38,417 nt of DNA from RGIG9041 sp045657265 (lineage in GTDB: Bacteria > Bacillota > Clostridia > Oscillospirales > QAKW01), in NCBI GenBank assembly GCA_045657265.1, contig JAZOSU010000026.1, forward strand, positions 1 to 38,417. The letters run 5' to 3'. Shown here piece after piece: positions 30,172 to 38,313 of this stretch. A program made the position numbers and the translations under genes. The first letter of the stretch is position 1, and each line of letters starts with the position of its first letter. The notes under the pieces were generated by a model, which did not search any database, was not told the origin of the DNA, and saw only the letters and a program-made list of their open reading frames with translations.

Positions 30172-30813
30172 ATGAAATTGATATTACTCGGTGCGCCGGG
30201 TGCCGGTAAAGGTACACAGGCTGAAAATATATCAAAAAGATATAACATTCCCGCTATATCAACAGGAGATATGATCAGAGCTGCTATCAAAAGCGGTAGC
30301 GAACTTGGTAAACAGGTTCAGTCTTATATCGAAAAAGGTCACCTTGTTCCAGATGAGACTGTAATCGCTATTGTTAAAGAACGTATAGGTCAGGCTGATT
30401 GTGCAAACGGATTTATCCTTGACGGATTTCCCCGTACAATTCCTCAGGCCGAAGCTCTTGATAATCTTTCTGTACAAATTGATTTTGCTCTCTCTATTGA
30501 AGTAGAAGATGAGCGTATTGTCCAAAGAATGTCCGGCAGACGTGCTTGTCCCTCTTGTGGTATGACATACCATCTTGAGTATAAACCGTCAAAAGATAAT
30601 AAAACTTGCGATGGTTGCGGCACTGAACTTGTTATCAGAAAAGATGATAAGCCGGAAACCGTACTTGAGCGTCTTAAGATTTATCACGATCAGACAGAGC
30701 CTTTGAAAGCATATTACAATGCTCAGAACAAGCTCGTTGTCGTTGAAGGTCAGGAAGAACTCAGTGATACTACGGCTCTTACTTTTAAAGCAATTGAAGG
30801 ATTTATGAAATGA
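30172..30813 (+). CDS. adk: Adenylate kinase, zinc-binding LID type
   Basis: 213 residues. Interconverts 2 ADP with ATP and AMP. P-loop GAPGAGKGTQ (about 7-16), AMP-binding ISTGDMIRAAI, catalytic arginines in LDGFPRTIPQA and RMSGRRACPSCG. The LID domain carries four cysteines (CPSC and CDGC), the zinc form of Gram-positive bacteria. ATG 30172 is preferred over ATG 30166, which is too near the AGGAGA. It overlaps map by 4 bp. Confidence 0.98.
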   Translation: MKLILLGAPGAGKGTQAENISKRYNIPAISTGDMIRAAIKSGSELGKQVQSYIEKGHLVPDETVIAIVKERIGQADCANGFILDGFPRTIPQAEALDNLSVQIDFALSIEVEDERIVQRMSGRRACPSCGMTYHLEYKPSKDNKTCDGCGTELVIRKDDKPETVLERLKIYHDQTEPLKAYYNAQNKLVVVEGQEELSDTTALTFKAIEGFMK

Positions 30814-31565
30814 TTATAATCAAATCTGATAGTGATATACGCCAGATGCGTAAAGCAGGTGCTATTACTGCAGCGGCTCTCTCCGCCGCAGGAAAAGCAA
30901 TCAAAGAGGGTATGTCAACAAAAGAACTTGATTGTATTGTAGAGGATGCGATTCGCTCCAAAGGCGCAATTCCATCTTTTAAAGGCTATGGCGGATTTCC
31001 CGGCAGCGCATGTATATCTCTCAATAATGTAGTAATTCACGGTATACCAAGTAAAGATATAATTATCAGAAACGGTGATATCGTCAGCGTCGATGTTGGC
31101 GCAATGATAAACGGTTTTCACGGTGATTCCGCTTTTACTTTCAAAGTAGGCGAAATATCTGACAATGCAAAACTGTTACTTGAAACTACAAACCAAGCTC
31201 TCTATAACGCTCAACAGGTTATGAAATCGGGCGTGAGACTTGGAGATATAGGTTACGCTGTTCAGTCTCATTGTGAGGCTAAGGGATTTTCGGTAGTACG
31301 TGACTTTGTAGGTCACGGAATCGGTAGAGATCTGCATGAGGATCCGTCAGTACCAAATTATGGAAAAGCAGGTCACGGTATGCGCCTGACAAAAGGCGCC
31401 ACCGTAGCCGTGGAACCAATGATAAATGAAGGTACACATAAAGTTTTTATTGATTCAAATGACGGTTGGACTGTAACAACAGCTGACGGTAAGCTGTCAG
31501 CCCATTATGAGCATACGTTCTATATAGACGAAACCTGCGCTCATATACTGACTGTCGAAGATTAA
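30810..31565 (+). CDS. map: Methionine aminopeptidase, type I
   Basis: 251 residues. Removes the initiator methionine from new proteins. Metal ligands are in order: D and D in VSVDVGAMINGFHGDSAFTF, H in VGHGIGRDLHEDP, E in VAVEPMIN and E in SAHYEHTFYID. No N-terminal zinc finger or SH3 extension. Start overlaps the adk stop (ATGA), so it is coupled. Confidence 0.98.
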   Translation: MIIIKSDSDIRQMRKAGAITAAALSAAGKAIKEGMSTKELDCIVEDAIRSKGAIPSFKGYGGFPGSACISLNNVVIHGIPSKDIIIRNGDIVSVDVGAMINGFHGDSAFTFKVGEISDNAKLLLETTNQALYNAQQVMKSGVRLGDIGYAVQSHCEAKGFSVVRDFVGHGIGRDLHEDPSVPNYGKAGHGMRLTKGATVAVEPMINEGTHKVFIDSNDGWTVTTADGKLSAHYEHTFYIDETCAHILTVED

Positions 31566-31592
31566 AGTAGGAGAAATTCGGAGGAGTTTTAT

Positions 31593-31811
31593 ATGTCAAA
31601 AGAAGATATGATAGAGGTTGAAGGTAAAGTTGTAGAAGCATTACCTGGCGCCACTTTCACAGTAGAGCTTGATAACGGACATCAGATACAAGCACATATA
31701 TCCGGCAAGCTCCGTATGAACTATATAAAAATTCTGCCCGGTGACACTGTTAAAATGGAAATGTCACCTTACGATCTCACAAAGGGCAGAATTATCTGGA
31801 GAGCTAAATAG
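31593..31811 (+). CDS. infA: Translation initiation factor IF-1
   Basis: 72 residues, OB fold; blocks the A site during initiation. Seen: MSKEDMIEVEGKVVEALP, FTVELDNGHQIQAHISGKLRMNYIKILPGD (outline) and KGRIIWRAK. GGAGGAG before the ATG. No KOW-domain ribosomal-like gene lies between map and infA, as is found in some Bacilli and Clostridia. Confidence 0.99.
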   Translation: MSKEDMIEVEGKVVEALPGATFTVELDNGHQIQAHISGKLRMNYIKILPGDTVKMEMSPYDLTKGRIIWRAK

Positions 31812-31835
31812 TTAAGTTAAAAGGAGGAGTTTACA

Positions 31836-31949
31836 ATGAAGGTAAGACCTTCCGTAAAACCGATGTGCGAAAAGTGCAAAATTATAAGAAGACATGGAAA
31901 AATCATGGTTATCTGCAAAAATCCCAAGCATAAGCAGAAACAGGGTTAA
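31836..31949 (+). CDS. rpmJ: Ribosomal protein L36, zinc form
   Basis: A 37-residue gene read directly: MKVRPSVKPMCEKCKIIRRH, then GKIMVICKNPKHKQKQG. The zinc ligands are C11, C14, C27 and H32, so it is the C+ form. AAGGAGG lies at 31821-31827. It sits between infA and rpsM as expected. Confidence 0.98.
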   Translation: MKVRPSVKPMCEKCKIIRRHGKIMVICKNPKHKQKQG

Positions 31950-31976
31950 TTAAGAATTTGGAGGTGTATTTACCAA

Positions 31977-32342
31977 ATGGCAAGAATTGCTGGTATAGAT
32001 TTACCTAAAGAAAAACGCATAGAAATTGGTCTCACCTATATCTATGGTATAGGCAGAACAAGCTCTAACAAAATTTTAGCCGCTGCCGGCGTAAACCCTG
32101 ATACAAGAGTCAAGGATCTGACAGAGGACGAAGTTTCTAAAATCAGAGACGCAATGGAAGGCTATACAGTAGAAGGCGATCTCAGACGTGAAGTAGCTCT
32201 TGATATTAAACGTCTTATAGATATCGGCTGCTACAGAGGACTTAGACATAGAAAAGGTTTGCCTGTTCGTGGACAGCGTTCAAAAACTGACGCTCGTACA
32301 AGAAAAGGCCCAAGAAAAACTATGGCTAACAAAAAGAAGTAA
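31977..32342 (+). CDS. rpsM: Ribosomal protein S13
   Basis: 121 residues. Head protein touching the P-site tRNA and the large subunit (bridge B1). Seen: MARIAGIDLPKEKRIEIGLTYIYGIG, ETLTEDEV-like linker, LDIKRLIDIGCYRGLRHRKGLPVRGQR (outline), and the basic GQRSKTDARTRKGPRKTM tail. TTGGAGGTG before the ATG. First gene of the alpha part. Confidence 0.99.
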   Translation: MARIAGIDLPKEKRIEIGLTYIYGIGRTSSNKILAAAGVNPDTRVKDLTEDEVSKIRDAMEGYTVEGDLRREVALDIKRLIDIGCYRGLRHRKGLPVRGQRSKTDARTRKGPRKTMANKKK

Positions 32343-32356
32343 AGGAGTGAATGTAA

Positions 32357-32752
32357 ATGGCTGCTAAAGTTAAAAAGGTAAGCACAAAAAGACGTGTTAA
32401 AAAGAATATTGAACGCGGAGCTGCACACATTCGCTCATCGTTCAACAATACACTTGTTACTATTACAGATGTAAACGGTAACGCAATCTCATGGGCATCT
32501 GCCGGTGAAATGGGCTTTAAAGGTTCAAGAAAGAGCACACCATTCGCAGCTCAGATGGCTGCAGAACAGGCTGCTAAACTTGCTATGGACCACGGTCTTA
32601 AATCAGTAGAAGTTTTCGTTAAAGGACCTGGTACAGGTCGTGAAGCTGCTATCCGTGCACTTCAGACAGCAGGTCTTGAAATCACAATGATTAAAGACGT
32701 AACACCTATCCCTCACAACGGTTGCAGACCGCCTAAGAGAAGAAGAGTATAA
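32357..32752 (+). CDS. rpsK: Ribosomal protein S11
   Basis: 131 residues. Platform protein next to the E-site mRNA. Seen: HIRSSFNNTLVTITDVNGNAISWASAGEMGFKGSRKSTPFAA (outline), VFVKGPGTGREAAIRALQTAGL and the C-terminal IPHNGCRPPKRRRV. AAAGGAGTG before the ATG. Complete. Confidence 0.99.
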   Translation: MAAKVKKVSTKRRVKKNIERGAAHIRSSFNNTLVTITDVNGNAISWASAGEMGFKGSRKSTPFAAQMAAEQAAKLAMDHGLKSVEVFVKGPGTGREAAIRALQTAGLEITMIKDVTPIPHNGCRPPKRRRV

Positions 32753-32767
32753 GGGAGGAAACTACAA

Positions 32768-33388
32768 ATGGCTAGATATACAGGTGCTGTCTGCCGTCAG
32801 TGCAGACGTGAAGGCGAAAAGCTGTTTTTAAAAGGCGAACGTTGCTATACAGGTAAATGTGCTCTCGAACGCCGTTCTTATGCTCCCGGTCAGCATGGTC
32901 AGAGCAGAAAGAAATACTCTGAGTATGGTTTACAGCTTAGAGAAAAACAGAAAGTAAGAAAATATTATGGTGTTCTTGAAAGCCAGTTCGCTAAATACTT
33001 TGAAATGGCTGAAAAGAAAGCCGGTGTAACCGGTCTTAACCTTCTTTCTATCGTTGAAAGCAGACTTGATAACGTAGTTTACAGACTCGGTTTTGCAATG
33101 TCAAGACCTGAAGCAAGACAGCTCGTTCGTCACGGTCACTTTACAGTAAACGGTAAAAAGGTAGATATTCCTTCTTACCTTACAAATGTCGGCGATGTAA
33201 TCGCTATTAAAGAAGATAGCCTTAAATCAGATAAAATCAAGGCAATCGTAGAAGCTAACGATAAGAAAGCTATTGTAAAATGGCTTGAACGCGATGGCAC
33301 AACAGGTAAAATTGTTGCTGTATGCGAAAAAGAAGACATTGATCTTCCTATCGAAGAGCATCTTATCGTCGAGTTGTATTCTAAGTAA
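32768..33388 (+). CDS. rpsD: Ribosomal protein S4, cysteine-containing form
   Basis: 206 residues. Primary assembly protein at the mRNA entry; in many bacteria it represses its own operon. An N-terminal set of four cysteines (CRQCRREGEKLFLKGERC, then TGKCALERR) fits the zinc-binding S4 type. The S4 RNA-binding domain follows (SRLDNVVYRLGFAMSRPEARQLVRHGHFTVNG, outline). Start behind GGGAGG. Confidence 0.99.
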   Translation: MARYTGAVCRQCRREGEKLFLKGERCYTGKCALERRSYAPGQHGQSRKKYSEYGLQLREKQKVRKYYGVLESQFAKYFEMAEKKAGVTGLNLLSIVESRLDNVVYRLGFAMSRPEARQLVRHGHFTVNGKKVDIPSYLTNVGDVIAIKEDSLKSDKIKAIVEANDKKAIVKWLERDGTTGKIVAVCEKEDIDLPIEEHLIVELYSK

Positions 33389-33424
33389 TGCAGCATAATT
33401 TAAAATCTTAGGGAGGCTTTTGAA

Positions 33425-34375
33425 ATGATCGAAATGGAAAGACCTCGCATTGAAACTGATATTCAAGGCGAAAGAGGTGAGTACGGACGCTTTATTGCAG
33501 AACCTTTAGAGCGTGGTTACGGTATTACACTCGGTAACGCACTTCGCAGAATTCTTCTTTCAACTCTTGAAGGCTACGCTGTAGTTTGCGCAAGAGTAAA
33601 TGATGTTCCTCATGAGTTTATGACAATTGAAGGCGTTAAAGAAGAAGTAACCGAAATAATACTTAATATTAAAGGCATTATCCCCAAACTGTATTGCGAG
33701 GAACCAAAAACTGTTTGTATCGAAGCTAAAGGCCCCGGTATTGTAACAGCAGGTGATATTAAACTCGACAGTGAAGTTGAAATCCTCAACCCGGATCACG
33801 TTATTGCAACACTTTCCGAGGATGCGGTCCTTAATATTGAAATGATAATCGACAGAGGCCGCGGCTATGTAGGTGCTGACCAGAACAAAAAATATTGTCA
33901 GAATATGCCTAATATGCTTGCAGTGGATTCGAACTTCACTCCTGTTATCAAGGTTAACTACACAGTTGAAAATACTCGTGTAGGACAGGTAACTGACCTT
34001 GATAAATTGACACTTGATGTATGGACAAATGAAACCCTTACAGCAAGTGAGGCGGTTTCAATGGCAGCAAGAATAATGAACGACCATCTTTCATTGTTTA
34101 TTGACCTTTCAGAAAAGGCTAAAAACACTGCTATTATGGTAGAAAAAGAAGAAACAAGAAAAGAAAAAGTTCTTGAAATGACAATAGAAGAACTTGATCT
34201 TTCAGTTCGTTCTTTCAACTGTCTGAAACGTGCCGGTATAAACACTGTTGAAGACCTCACAAACAGAAGCGAGGAAGATATGATGAAAGTGCGTAATCTT
34301 GGTAGAAAATCTCTTGATGAGGTTATCGGCAAGCTTGCGTCATTAGAGTTAGCTCTCAAAAGAGAAGACGACTAA
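33425..34375 (+). CDS. rpoA: RNA polymerase alpha subunit
   Basis: 316 residues. N-terminal dimerisation and assembly domain with YGRFIAEPLERGYGITLGNALRRILLSTLEGYAV (outline), a linker rich in charged residues (VEKEETRKEKVLEM), and the C-terminal domain that contacts UP elements and activators (LSVRSFNCLKRAGINTVEDL, then MKVRNLGRKSLDEVIGKL). GGGAGG before the ATG. The A-rich stretch upstream of the rpsJ promoter could be one of its contact sites. Confidence 0.99.
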   Translation: MIEMERPRIETDIQGERGEYGRFIAEPLERGYGITLGNALRRILLSTLEGYAVVCARVNDVPHEFMTIEGVKEEVTEIILNIKGIIPKLYCEEPKTVCIEAKGPGIVTAGDIKLDSEVEILNPDHVIATLSEDAVLNIEMIIDRGRGYVGADQNKKYCQNMPNMLAVDSNFTPVIKVNYTVENTRVGQVTDLDKLTLDVWTNETLTASEAVSMAARIMNDHLSLFIDLSEKAKNTAIMVEKEETRKEKVLEMTIEELDLSVRSFNCLKRAGINTVEDLTNRSEEDMMKVRNLGRKSLDEVIGKLASLELALKREDD

Positions 34376-34401
34376 TATACTAAAATCGGAGGTATACTAA
34401 C

Positions 34402-34746
34402 ATGGCAGGATATAGAAAACTGGGCAGACCAACAGACCAGCGTCGTGCAATGCTCAGAGCTATGGTTACTTATCTTCTTGAAAATGGCTCGATAGAAACA
34501 ACTCTTATGCGAGCTAAAGAAGTAAGAAGAATAACTGAGAAAATGATTACTCTCGGTAAGAATGATACACTTCATTCAAAACGTCAGGCTCTTTCATACA
34601 TCACAAAAGAAGATGTAGTGAATAAACTTTTCACAGAAATCGGACCTTCTTATGCAGACCGCAACGGCGGCTACACAAGAATAATCAAAAAGGGCCCACG
34701 TCGTGGCGATAATGCTGAAATGGCAATTATCACACTCGTAAAATAA
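34402..34746 (+). CDS. rplQ: Ribosomal protein L17
   Basis: 114 residues, last gene of the block. Seen: GYRKLGRPTDQRRAMLRAMVTYLL, the IETTLMRAKEVRRITEKMITLGK core (outline), and the RNGGYTRIIKKGPRRGDNAEMAIITLV end. In most Firmicutes the ECF energising genes and truA, rplM, rpsI follow here; in this genome a strong terminator follows instead. Confidence 0.99.
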   Translation: MAGYRKLGRPTDQRRAMLRAMVTYLLENGSIETTLMRAKEVRRITEKMITLGKNDTLHSKRQALSYITKEDVVNKLFTEIGPSYADRNGGYTRIIKKGPRRGDNAEMAIITLVK

Positions 34747-34750
34747 TTAT

Positions 34751-34783
34751 AAAAAGGAGATGCAATTGCATCTCCTTTTTTTT
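34751..34783 (+). terminator. Terminator of the ribosomal block
   Basis: A perfect palindrome (AAAAAGGAGATGCAA and its reverse complement, 34751-34780) ends in an eight-T run. It closes the transcription unit that began at 19440. Its T-run overlaps the -35 of the next promoter. Confidence 0.95.
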
Positions 34784-34810
34784 GACATATTTTTTATAAA
34801 AGTATATACT
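34782..34810 (+). promoter_or_regulatory. Promoter of the phosphoesterase pseudogene
   Basis: -35 TTGACA (34782-34787) is perfect and -10 TATACT (34805-34810) nearly so, with a 17-nt spacer. AAGAGGTG and the GTG start follow within 25 nt. Confidence 0.85.
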
Positions 34811-34834
34811 TAATCAAAGTAAGAGGTGTTTTTT

Positions 34835-36049
34835 GTGGATTTTAACCCTGTTTTTCGTATGATGGTCTGTAGTGATATTCATTTTGGCTCAAGTTCTAAA
34901 TCACCGGAAAATTTTGATTATATAGGTCAGGAAAAAGAATGGTTTGAAAAATGCGTTCGCTTTGCTTATGCTGACTGTCGTGAATATAATAAACTTGACG
35001 CTTTTGTAACTGTGGGTGGCTATGTTGACTGCGGTAAAGAAGAGATGATTAGTTTTAAGGAGTCTCTTGATAAGGTTATACGCAAAGAAACCGATATTAC
35101 TCTTACAATGGCAAGTCATGAATATTTCTTTGATGGTGTTGATAATGCAAACGAACGATTTGTTCGTATTTTTAACCAACAACCTGTGAAACATACTAAA
35201 ATAAATGAGTTTCATCTTATAGGTGTTTCAACTGATGACAGATGTCAGACAGGTACCCTGAAACAAAATTGGCTTGCAGAAAATCTGAAAATTGCTCATG
35301 AGGATGATCCTAAAAAAACTATTTTTATGTTTTTTCATCCCCAATTTCAGAATACTGTTTATGGCAGCGCAGTTCTTTGGCGTACTGCTAATATGACAAG
35401 AATTACAATGAACTATCCTCAGGTTATTGATTTCGGCGGTCACTCTCACGCAAGCGTTAATGATCCACGAACTGTTCATCAGAACCATTTTACATGTTTC
35501 CGTACAGGTTGAATTGTAGGTGTTTCTGTTTGTAATGCAGATAGACTTATGCCTCAGATTACAAATAGAGCATTCGGTAATTCTCAGTTTCTTATTGTAG
35601 AAGAGGATGCAGAAGGCAAAGTCAGAGTTGTTCCGATCGATGGTACAAATGGTTTGCCTTTCAGAGAAGGTTGGATAATAGATAAACCATATGATCCGGA
35701 TTCTTTCGTCTATACAGATGAAGGATATCAAAGAACAACAAATCCCGTGTTTCCTGATAATGCGATGTTTGAATGTAATTATAACGACGGTAAACTTACA
35801 GTGAAAGTACCGCAGGCGACAGATGACGGAGAAAGAGTGGCGGGGTATTATTTTACTGTTAAAGATAAAGACGGAATCGTTGAACGTAGATTTGGTATGA
35901 GTTCGGGATATTATCTCTATGAAATACCCGAATTTGAAACATATACTGTAGATTTTGACGGTAAACCAGGAGAATATTTTGTGGAGTGCTATGCACAAAG
36001 CTTTTTTGATAAAAAATCCTCCAAAATATTTACAACATTCAAAGTATAA
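34835..36049 (+). pseudogene. Calcineurin-like metallophosphoesterase, interrupted by in-frame TGA and with lost metal-site residues
   Basis: One frame runs from the GTG at 34835 (behind AAGAGGTG) to 36049, broken only by TGA at 35510-35512. Before it: SDIH (D14, H16), a FFHPQF histidine and GGHSHASVNDP, the metallophosphoesterase signature. After it: a beta-rich C-terminal domain of about 175 residues. Beyond the stop codon, two metal motifs are altered: the usual GDxxD reads GGYVD (61-65) and GNHE reads ASHE. Three independent losses point to a decaying gene rather than a recoded one. Promoter and frame are otherwise intact, so decay seems recent. A catalytically dead but expressed N-terminal fragment of 225 residues remains possible. 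Confidence 0.8.
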
Positions 36050-36060
36050 AAAAATACCTA

Positions 36061-36089
36061 TTGACAAAGGAATATAAAGTTATTATAAT
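36061..36089 (+). promoter_or_regulatory. Promoter of tRNA-Trp
   Basis: Perfect -35 TTGACA (36061-36066) and perfect -10 TATAAT (36084-36089) with a 17-nt spacer. Start of transcription near 36096, 15 nt before the mature tRNA. Confidence 0.92.
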
Positions 36090-36110
36090 GATATGGTAAT
36101 TTAAATACAC

Positions 36111-36186
36111 AGGGGTATAGCTCAGCTGGTAGAGTACCGGTCTCCAAAACCGTGGGTCGCGGGTTCGAATCCTCCTGCCCCTGCCA
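36111..36186 (+). tRNA. tRNA-Trp (anticodon CCA)
   Basis: 76 nt with encoded CCA. Acceptor AGGGGTA pairs with TGCCCCT (one T-G pair), D arm GCTCAGCTGGTAGAGT, anticodon loop CTCCAAA gives CCA for UGG, T arm CGGGTTCGAATCCTC. Position 24 in the D stem is G, so the known UGA-suppressing G24A change is absent. Confidence 0.97.
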
Positions 36187-36192
36187 AGTGCG

Positions 36193-36246
36193 ATAAATCC
36201 GAACTTCATTACCGTGATAGGTGATGCGTTCGGATTTATTGTTTTA
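36193..36246 (+). terminator. Terminator of tRNA-Trp
   Basis: Perfect 12-bp stem (36193-36204 with 36228-36239, ATAAATCCGAAC / GTTCGGATTTAT), an inner hairpin in the loop, and TGTTTT after it. It lies 6 nt past the tRNA. Confidence 0.9.
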
Positions 36247-36332
36247 ATTGATAGATAAAATTTCAAAATTAATGGTTGCAATTTATTATGAATTATGTTA
36301 AAATATTATATCGTGTATTATTTGCTGGGCGG

Positions 36333-36361
36333 TTTCTTGTTGGTTAAATCGCACATATAAT
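36333..36361 (+). promoter_or_regulatory. Candidate promoter of the unknown three-gene operon
   Basis: A perfect -10 TATAAT (36356-36361) with a weak -35 TTTCTT (36333-36338) at 17 nt. The stretch 36247-36406 otherwise shows nothing but AT-rich DNA. The ribosome binding site GGAG (36388-36391) is 15 nt from the ATG, unusually far. Confidence 0.4.
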
Positions 36362-36406
36362 ATAGTATGACAAAGGATGTAAAATTAGGAGTGGCACATA
36401 ATCAAC

Positions 36407-37237
36407 ATGGATAAATTTTGGGGAAAAGTGTCGGATGCTGTTATAGATGCAACTGGAATGTCTACTCAGCAATATCGTGTTTCACTTGAAAAACAAAAAG
36501 AGACTATTATTGATTTTTTATCATTTAATTGTTATCCAGATGAAGAAGTTAATGCAGAGATCGTATCTCTGAAGAATAAAATTCTCTCAATATATACTAA
36601 AGATATTTCTCAAGCTATCTCCAAAATTGAAGTTTACAGCCATGATTTAAGCCCTCAAATAGTTGAAGCTATATTTCAATTAGTGCAGAATATTTCTTGT
36701 GCTGAATTAACTGAAGATATTGAAAAGAAAAAAGTTTGCTATGATAACACCCTTTATTACATTTATTTTGTAAAGCATATGGTTCAAATTTCTTTATCAA
36801 AATTGATTTTTGATAGGATAAAAATGTATAAAAAGAACTTGCAAAATTTCAATCATAAAGGGCATCATATAAATGACGTATCTTTTGACGGTATTATTAA
36901 AAACAAAACAAAAAAAGCCAAAAAAGATTACAAAAACTGCCTAAAGACCTATCTTTCCTATATCAAGGTAAGTCCTGAAGATATGGCTTTCATAACTTAT
37001 AGGACAATTAAGGAAGATATTGGTCTTGATAGCCTTTTAAATCAATTAGAAGAAATTGTTACATTATATGAAGAAAATTATCATGAAATTGTTGATAATG
37101 GTTACAATTTGCCTATATGTGTTAGATTGCTTAATCTTGCCATTGAAATCGTTTCAGTTTCTTTGCTTATTTATGGATTTTTAGATTTTTTTGGACTTTG
37201 GGATACAGTTTTTAATTGTATTCTAAATCTATTTTAA
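36407..37237 (+). CDS. Unknown helical protein with C-terminal membrane segment
   Basis: 276 residues, not recognised. It is predicted to be almost wholly helical and soluble up to about residue 240 (DKFWGKVSDAVIDATGMSTQQ, a charged middle with IIKNKTKKAKKDYKNCLKTYL), then one hydrophobic segment near 243-263 (LLNLAIEIVSVSLLIYGFLDF) and a short hydrophobic tail. That makes it a tail-anchored membrane protein. The gene is clearly richer in A and T than the ribosomal genes. It is followed 11 bp later by a small basic gene and then a third gene whose product has the same membrane-at-the-end layout. No catalytic motif seen. Confidence 0.8.
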   Translation: MDKFWGKVSDAVIDATGMSTQQYRVSLEKQKETIIDFLSFNCYPDEEVNAEIVSLKNKILSIYTKDISQAISKIEVYSHDLSPQIVEAIFQLVQNISCAELTEDIEKKKVCYDNTLYYIYFVKHMVQISLSKLIFDRIKMYKKNLQNFNHKGHHINDVSFDGIIKNKTKKAKKDYKNCLKTYLSYIKVSPEDMAFITYRTIKEDIGLDSLLNQLEEIVTLYEENYHEIVDNGYNLPICVRLLNLAIEIVSVSLLIYGFLDFFGLWDTVFNCILNLF

Positions 37238-37248
37238 GGTGGAGACAT

Positions 37249-37425
37249 ATGAAAAAAATTAAACCACAATTTCTCACAGTAAAGGAAATTAGGGAAATAA
37301 TGTTGAGCGGTGACGATATGCCCACCGCTATTTTCTCTGCCCAAAAAAAAGATTATATAGTAAAACCACGCGGTACAATTTTTGGCAACCCTAAAAAGAA
37401 AAGGAATTGGCGTTTAAAACCATGA
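37249..37425 (+). CDS. Small basic protein of unknown function
   Basis: 58 residues starting at the ATG at 37249 behind AAGGTGGAG. Strongly basic at both ends (MKKIKPQF, and NPKKKRNWRLKP). The first half, LTVKEIREIMLSGDDMPTAIF, could be a single helix-turn unit. Overlaps the next gene by 4 bp (ATGA), so the two are translated together. It could bind nucleic acid or one of its neighbours; neither is proven. Confidence 0.7.
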   Translation: MKKIKPQFLTVKEIREIMLSGDDMPTAIFSAQKKDYIVKPRGTIFGNPKKKRNWRLKP

Positions 37426-38084
37426 GAATAGCTAAACTCCTCAAACTTGTATCAGCAAGAGAACTTAAAGATTTACTTAATACATATAAACCAGAGCAAA
37501 TTAATACTGTACCGTTCACTGAAAAAGAACTTTATGGATACTATGAGAATTATACAGATCCGTTATTGATCTTTGTAAGAAAAATGTCCGATGATAATGT
37601 GTTCCTATTAGGAAATGAAGCAAGAGCAATGTTTGGTCATCTAGCTGATTATAGATTAAATTCGGTTGAAAAAAAGAATTTACAAGATGCTTATGGACAT
37701 TTTAGGCGACTAAATATAGATGCTTTAAAGGTTTTATGTAACGAATTAGATAAAGCGTTTATAACATATTTGAAGAAACATTATCAATATGATTTTCGCA
37801 ATACTCGGAGAAAGTTTCTTTTTGAGTATTCTCAAAAATATTTTGTAGCACAAAAAGCATATTTGAACGCACAAATGAGTGAGCATGTCGGAAGTGATAG
37901 ACTTTTTGGTAATATTATCTTAGAATACTACGAAGCCGCAAAAAAATATTTAGAACTGTTCACCTTTTTAGAAAACACGCGCAAAGGATTAGAAAAAGTC
38001 AAAATAGCATTTTTTATAAAATATTCAGTGAATTTTATAATTTCGGTATTGGGTATAGTTTTGTCATTATTACCAACTGCTTGA
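37422..38084 (+). CDS. Unknown protein with C-terminal membrane segment
   Basis: 220 residues, not recognised. Mainly helical: an N-terminal part (RIAKLLKLVSARELKDLL), a middle with many aromatic and charged residues (KKHYQYDFRNTRRKFLFEYSQKYF, outline), and one membrane segment near the end (about 197-217, FFIKYSVNFIISVLGIVLSLL). Coupled to the small basic gene by an ATGA overlap; no good ribosome binding site of its own. Last gene before a strong terminator. The layout, helical body plus tail anchor, matches the first gene of the operon, though the sequences do not look alike. Confidence 0.8.
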   Translation: MRIAKLLKLVSARELKDLLNTYKPEQINTVPFTEKELYGYYENYTDPLLIFVRKMSDDNVFLLGNEARAMFGHLADYRLNSVEKKNLQDAYGHFRRLNIDALKVLCNELDKAFITYLKKHYQYDFRNTRRKFLFEYSQKYFVAQKAYLNAQMSEHVGSDRLFGNIILEYYEAAKKYLELFTFLENTRKGLEKVKIAFFIKYSVNFIISVLGIVLSLLPTA

Positions 38085-38104
38085 AACGAACTAACAGACA
38101 TTAA

Positions 38105-38142
38105 CAAAGGCAGAGAGTGAAAACTCTCTGCCTTTGTGTGTT
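38105..38142 (+). terminator. Terminator of the unknown three-gene operon
   Basis: A perfect 14-bp stem (38105-38118 with 38123-38136) closed by a GAAA tetraloop, followed by TGTGTTTT. It lies 20 nt past the last stop. The stem is symmetric and could also act on the minus strand for the small gene remnant to its right. Confidence 0.9.
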
Positions 38143-38193
38143 TTAAGCTGTTTTGTTGGCTTTGTGTGCTTTTAATACAGTTTGTTCTGCCTT

Positions 38194-38313
38194 TCAACCC
38201 TCAAACTCTTTTCTGCCTTGCTCAGTCTCGAAAAAGGCTTGAATTTGCGGAAGAAAGTGCCGTGCTAAATTTTCGTATTCATAATCCGGAAAATTCCATC
38301 CACCTTTTTTCAT
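38194..38313 (-). pseudogene. Remnant of a small conserved Firmicutes protein gene
   Basis: The minus strand encodes MKKGGWNFPDYEYENLARHF and then LPQIQAFFETEQGRKEFEG, 39 residues. This resembles short acidic proteins with a FLPxIQxFFExxEGxxEFE core often seen near mobile elements. A better start with PYEK lies upstream in another frame; the six-A run at about 38305-38310 would restore one frame if it had five A. So it is probably a gene broken by one inserted A, although a start at 38313 is possible. The remaining 38314-38417 contains nothing I can identify. Confidence 0.45.

Noticed and set aside
35510..35550. Selenocysteine or Trp recoding at the in-frame TGA
   Set aside because: Only a weak four-pair stem follows, no selenocysteine machinery is in the window, TGA is a normal stop elsewhere, tRNA-Trp lacks the suppressor base, and two metal motifs are also lost.
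35228..36067. A 279-codon open frame on the minus strand
   Set aside because: It is the antisense of the phosphoesterase remnant, with no ribosome binding site, no family resemblance and cysteine- and isoleucine-rich noise.
36111..36186. tRNA-Trp 3' end as attachment site of an integrated island
   Set aside because: No second copy of the tRNA 3' end and no integrase were found in the remaining 2.2 kb, so an att site cannot be claimed.
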